Position numbers and translations under genes: made by a program. The notes under the pieces were generated by a model. It did not search any database, was not told the DNA's origin, and saw nothing but the letters and a program-made list of their open reading frames with translations. A DNA stretch of 34,032 bases from Irineochytrium annulatum (lineage: Eukaryota; Chytridiomycota; Chytridiomycetes; Chytridiales; Chytridiaceae). Numbering within the stretch: the first letter of the stretch is position 1; each line of letters starts with the position of its first letter. The stretch is taken from NCBI GenBank assembly GCA_027600665.1, contig JADGJL010000188.1:1-34032 (forward strand). Direction: 5' to 3'. Shown here piece by piece: positions 29,977 to 34,032 of the stretch.

Positions 29977-30299
29977 TTAGCCATCGGCTATCACCACTTC
30001 AACCAGCCCGCGCCTAAACCACCCGCCGTCCCCGCGGCAGAAGCTCGCGCTGCCCTTCCTGAAGCTCAAGAACGCCTTCTCGCCCACAGCGACGTCCTGA
30101 AAGAAGATGGTGACTTCATCATGGACGCAATAAAAGCCACTTAACGACGAGGGCGCGCCGACGACACGACGGGCGACGATTTGACCGAAGACCTTGAAGG
30201 CGCTCAGGAACGTAGAAGAAGATCAAGGGTGCACGCCGATACTAACCATAGGTTTGGGGGACCCGGCCGGGGCATGGCATATCTGATAGTGGGGCCAAG
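29977..30299 (-). CDS. Coding-like block lacking a clear start (3' exons of an unresolved gene)
   Basis: On the minus strand, exons 30299-30247 and 30202-29977, joined by a 44-base GTTAGT...CTGAG intron, give about 93 residues to a stop at 29977-29979. The protein reads well: GPTIRYAMPRPGPPNLCAFK, VFGQIVARRVVGAPSSLSGF, YCVHDEVTIFFQDVAVGEKA, FLSFRKGSASFCRGDGGWFR and then RGLVEVVIADG. Third codon positions are mostly G or C, as in neighbouring real exons, and strands seem to alternate. The first exon begins at an ATTAG acceptor. An ATG at 30384 followed after two codons by a GTGACC donor could supply the start, but that is weak. No family recognised; it may be a decayed gene. Confidence 0.4.
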
Positions 30300-30564
30300 C
30301 TAATGGTGCCGTGCTTGCATATATGCGAAGAACTAGAGGTCTGTAAACACTGTGTGCTTCCCCGCGCCCGCAGGTCACCGCCATGGTTCCAGCGCGTGGC
30401 ACGATGTAGCAAGTGTTAATGTGCAAGAGCCAGGCGTCCTCATAAAGTATAAAAAAGAGACGGAAACATGTCGAGGAACGCATATTATGCTCTCAGAATT
30501 CCAAGGATTAAGATAACGGTTATCCTTCGAATGCTTGGGAGTGTTAATTGACAGACAGAAGGCA

Positions 30565-33032
30565 ATGTCATCAGCATCACGGCCGACCATCTCTGACCGA
30601 GAGCGGGACGCCGACCGAGATCGGGAGCGAGATCGGGACTGGCGGCGGGCCCCGTCGGATCGCGGCCAATTCCGCGAGCGGCAGGGCTCGCAGGGTGCGG
30701 CGGAGCGGGTCGCCCGCGCCCCGACAGGAGATCAGAGGAGGGACCGGAGTCTCGACCCGCGCGGGCGGGATCGAGAGCGGGACCGAATGATAGAGAGAGA
30801 GCGGGAAGAGTCGGACCGGGAGTGGAGCCGGAATGGCGGCCCCGCGGGGTCGTGGCAAGCGCAGCAGCACCAGAGGGAGCAGCGGGACAGGGATGCCCTG
30901 TTGTCGTCCCCGAAACCTGTGTCGAGATCGGCGACCGTCAATGAGGAGCGGCAGGCAAGGGGCGTGCCTCGGCGGACGAATACCAGCGCCTCCGTCGCCC
31001 CGTCGCCCGTTGATCCTCCTCCTCCTCCGCCGCCACTACACGTGTACTCCAACCACACGGACGACGCACCACCGGGGCGGAATCCGGAACCACGGCAGCA
31101 CCGACGCCAGCCCTACCGGCGGCAACCGCAGGCGCTCCCGCTCTCAGACCCAAGTTTCGCGGACTGCGTTGACGACTTCCTCATCCTGTTCACGGACGAG
31201 GAGCTTGATGCCGAGCCCTTTCTTCGCGACTACGTGAGCGAGGTGCTCGCCCGATGGGGTCGTTGGACGTCGCGAGGGAGGGCGCCCCACCTGTGCTTTG
31301 AGGCCGCGACGCTGGGCGGAATGCGCGTCCTGGAGCAAGGACGTTGGGCGCCGAGCGAGCGGACGGACAGGGTTGAGCGGAGTCTGGCGATCGCGATGGC
31401 GGGATTGACCGTCGACGCGCTGGAGCCGAACGCGGCGCCCGTGATGAGGGCGAAGGCGGTTCTATTGTTAGGCGACGAGTTCCTGGCGCGGGCTGCGAGC
31501 CCGAAGCTTGCGACGCCTGCCAAGAAGAGGGCCAGAAAACGGAGGAGTCGGTATCCCGTCGCGGGCGTAGAGGGGGATGAGTGGGACATCGACATGGCGA
31601 TCGAGGGGGAGAATGGAGGCCGGGATCGCAGACAGAACGGTGAAAGGAATGGTGAGATCGTGAGAGGACCGGGCGGTGGGGCTTTTTTACGGTACCACGA
31701 TCAAGAGGAGGACATTCAGGCCGTTAACGGACAGTCGACGGCCTCCAGCCCGTATACACCACCGCGAAAGGACTCCCGAGCTGAAAGGAGGAAAGGGTCG
31801 ATTCGGCCTGCGATTTGGAACGAGGAGGGGGGCGTGATGCAGTACAACCAGCCTCAAGGCGGGCCGCCACCGGGCAGCCCTGCCCAGCGGAGGCGAAGAC
31901 CACCACCCCTGTCCTCCGATCCCATCACCGACGGCGACTCGAATGCGGATTCGGAAGCCGACGCGCCATACAGGAGCGCCTCCCTTCGCGGAGGATCTCC
32001 GCAACCAAAGCTATACCCCCAACAGCATCAACAAGTGCAGCAGCAACAACCCTCCGCATGGGCCCGCAGGCCCTCAGACGCCGGGCCCGCCTTTTCATCG
32101 GCAACCCCTTCACCGTCAGGAGGCGTCGGCGGGGCTCCTTACTCCCGCGACCGCCGACCATCACAGGACTCGAACGCGTCTCACGGCAGCTACAGGTCCC
32201 CGCACGTCGACGCGGGCCCCGGTGGATACCTCGACCGCCGCCCGTCCGTGGACCCTTCCACGCCCTCGTCAACCCCAGACTCGATGCACTCGCCCTACAA
32301 CCACTACCAAAACAACTACCGCCGCCCCTCTGACGCGTCGTCCACCGACGTATTCCGCCACGCGCAGCACGTGGCGAACGCACGCCGCCCGTCCGTCGAC
32401 GAAGGCGCCATGCACCTCCCCCAAGGCCGCGCGCTACATGTCCCAGGCGGGGCGCACGACCTTGACCGCCGCCCCTCGCTTGACCCGACGACTTTACGGC
32501 CCGGCGGCCGATCCGGCTCCTCTGGCGGCGTCAGCGTCGCGCAGCCCGAGCTCCAACCGCCACCGCCGCCGGCGGGACCTCCGCCGGGATACCTCGCGCC
32601 GCGGTGGGATCCCATGATGCGCCGCCGCCCGTCCGCCGACAGCGTCGAGAGCGGCGGTTCGGACAGGAGCCATGTGAGCCAACGGGAGCGGGATCGGATT
32701 GCGAGGGGCGCCGGTTACGCGGGCGGCGCGCCGGCTCAGCAGCAGCAGGGGGTGGACCCGAGGTTTGAAGAGGTTGCGTCGGATGATTCGGAGACTGAGG
32801 GGTTAGCGGGCGGGATCGATTCAATGGCGCTTGCGCCGCCAGGCGTGCCGGTTGGGGGGTATTTGATGAAGGGGGCCGGTGGGGACTTGATAGGACAGAC
32901 GCTGACGAGTTCGCCGTTCCCAAGGACTTCGTCGAGGAGACGGCCGAATGGTTAGTATGAGCCTCTTTTCCGTCGATGTACTCTGTCCTCTAAAACAATA
33001 TTATTCGGCTCATAGATCAGCGGAATATGTAG
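30565..33032 (+). CDS. Large disordered Arg/Asp- and RRPS-motif protein
   Basis: Exons 30565-32950 and 33016-33032, with a 65-base GTTAGT...CATAG intron, give 800 residues; without the splice it would stop after 796. The N-terminal 90 residues are Arg/Asp/Glu-rich (RERDADRDRERDRDWRR). A single stretch around 205-330 looks folded and helical: FADCVDDFLILFTDEELD, FLRDYVSEVLARWGRW, CFEAATLGGMRVLEQGRW, RSLAIAMAGLTVDALEP, MRAKAVLLLGDEFLA. The rest is low complexity, Pro/Ser/Gln-rich, with seven RRPS motifs between about 32065 and 32640. I do not recognise the helical domain. The array of basic-directed phospho-sites around a small folded core suggests a regulated scaffold or RNA-associated protein; that is inference. 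Confidence 0.65.
32065..32640 (+). repeat. Array of seven RRPS motifs in protein
   Basis: The motif RRPS followed by an acidic residue within three positions occurs seven times: RRPSDAG, RRPSQDS, RRPSVDP, RRPSDAS, RRPSVDE, RRPSLDP and RRPSADS. Spacing is irregular, about 20-55 residues, and the sequence between them is not repeated. Confidence 0.85.
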
Positions 33033-33310
33033 TGTTGTGGGACGGATGACGTTTCGGTTTCCAAATACATATACCTAGCTTGCTTTCTGTATCTTGATGT
33101 GATATTATAAAATATATACTTGACGTCTGAAGTGAGTGAAAGTTTCTTTAGACTTTGCTGCTTAACAAAAGGTAACGTGTCCAGCGTGCAACATATGTAA
33201 TCCACACATTTCAAAAATGGAGAAGAAAGACAAAAACGATGGAACGACGTCCTACTGCGTGAGCACCCATCCAATCTGCACAGCCATAGAGGTCCACGGG
33301 GTGACCATCT
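33033..33310. other. Convergent 3' region
   Basis: AT-rich sequence between the end of the RRPS gene and the 3' end of the secreted-protein gene. No coding signal. Confidence 0.5.
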
Positions 33311-34032
33311 TCACATCAACCACCATGTAGCCATCACCGCCAACCCCGCGAAGGCGCCAATGGACGTCTCCCTTCCAGGCTTAACCCCGTTCGGCACGTT
33401 TATAATATTCGCACGCGTCGTCGCCGCCACGAATGCCGTCGACACGGGCGTCACCTCCCCCGGCGTGGCCGTATAATTCAACATCCAGAACCCATCGTTC
33501 TCCACCTGTATGGGCCCGAACTCGACAAACGGGCCGCCCCCGATGTTCCCAAAGTCAAAGCTCGCCCTACAGTCCGCCGCCGTGGCGCACACGCCGGCCG
33601 AAAACACTACGTAATACAGCCCGGGCATGACGGGCGGCATGGTGGGGATGTTGACGGGGAATTCGTAGCACGTGGCGGTGGGTACGGCTACGCAGGCCGT
33701 GCGGTTGCCGGCGGCCGTGAAGGGTACGAGGGTGGCGACGAGGGTCTCGGCGTCGCGGGAGAGGAGGGAGAGCTGGCCGTAGAAAGTGCGGCCGGCGGGA
33801 ACGTAGGAGCTGTTGAGGCCGAAGGCGCCTTGGAGGCCAGCCCCAACGTTATCAACGCCGAAGTCAGGGACTTAAGAAAGAAGATCGTTAGATGATCAGA
33901 ACAAATGTTTGAATAAAGGAACAGGATTACTTACATGCGTTCATGTCGTTCTTAATAATGTCAGCAGTGAGGAGGTTTAACGGCTGACCGTTCGCGTTCG
34001 TCGCCCCGGTCCCTCCTCCCGCCCCTGAACCC
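33311..34032 (-). CDS. Secreted, probably GPI-anchored protein, 3' part
   Basis: Incomplete; it runs off the window. Exons 34032-33935 (partial) and 33870-33311 are joined by a 64-base GTAAGT...TTAAG intron and give about 219 residues. The visible part is a Thr/Ala/Gly-rich extracellular-type sequence with NXT/S sites (NSSY, NRTA, NYTA) and several cysteines (RTACVAV, ATCYEFP, GVCATAADCRASF). It ends in a short hydrophobic tail, SIGAFAGLAVMATWWLM, without a charged cytoplasmic end, which is typical of a GPI attachment signal. No enzyme domain recognised. The signal peptide would lie beyond 34032. Confidence 0.7.

Noticed and set aside
31925..32617. Several long open frames on both strands
   Set aside because: They are shadows of the low-complexity Pro/Arg/Ser coding sequence; only the 30565 frame continues through the whole region and splices in phase.
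1..34032. CRISPR arrays, insertion sequences, rRNA or tRNA genes
   Set aside because: I looked for repeat-spacer arrays, terminal inverted repeats with transposase, and cloverleaf-like sequences and found none I could support. A covariance-model tRNA scan would be decisive.

Overview
The window reads as nuclear DNA of a fungus with a flagellated (zoosporic) stage, chytrid- or blastoclad-like. Genes are compact and closely packed. Most are split by short GT-AG introns of about 40-75 bases with CTAAC/CTAAT-type branch sequences, exons are GC-rich, and strands alternate without operons. Fungal-style genes (CBM19-like secreted proteins, EI24-like membrane proteins, an Sds3-like co-repressor subunit) sit beside a sperm-tail PG-rich repeat gene of the STPG1 type and an EBP-type sterol isomerase. 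The lineage call is an inference; no rRNA or other marker gene is present.

Layout from left to right. 0.5-2.9 kb: two nearly identical tandem genes for small secreted proteins with two cysteine-rich domains (minus strand). 3.4-4.9 kb: an ankyrin-repeat protein (minus). 5.6-7.3 kb: a protein with a ubiquitin-like, coilin-N-terminus-like domain and a long Arg/Asp-rich tail (plus). 7.7-8.25 kb: a small membrane protein (minus). 8.6-13.6 kb: a 12- or 13-exon gene joining a DUOX-like heme peroxidase, a DOMON domain, cytochrome b561, cytochrome b5 and a cytochrome-b5-reductase-type flavoprotein in one chain. 13.7-16.7 kb: two tandem EI24-like multi-pass membrane proteins (plus). 17.1-18.4 kb: an Sds3/BRMS1-like co-repressor subunit (plus). 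18.7-20.8 kb: ALG14 and ALG5, head to head. 21.0-22.3 kb: STPG1-like (plus). 22.4-26.8 kb: TAF1 with one bromodomain, 17 proposed exons (minus). 27.5-28.3 kb: EBP sterol isomerase (minus). 28.3-30.4 kb: sparse, with two small minus-strand ORFs and a coding-like block that has no clear start. 30.6-33.0 kb: a large disordered protein with seven RRPS motifs (plus). 33.3 kb to the edge: a secreted, probably GPI-anchored protein, 3' part only (minus).

The most striking gene is the 8.6-13.6 kb fusion. Its predicted topology puts signal peptide, peroxidase and DOMON outside, five membrane helices in b561, and b5 plus the FAD/NAD(P)H module in the cytosol. This describes a single-chain transmembrane electron line that would resemble a dual oxidase (DUOX) in function, but with the NOX ferric-reductase core replaced by b561 plus b5. 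Three genes concern ER glycan or sterol metabolism: ALG14 and ALG5 share a promoter of about 150 bp, and EBP acts in sterol synthesis. All exon limits were worked out by hand from splice signals and reading phase; family names rest on recalled motifs, not on database searches.
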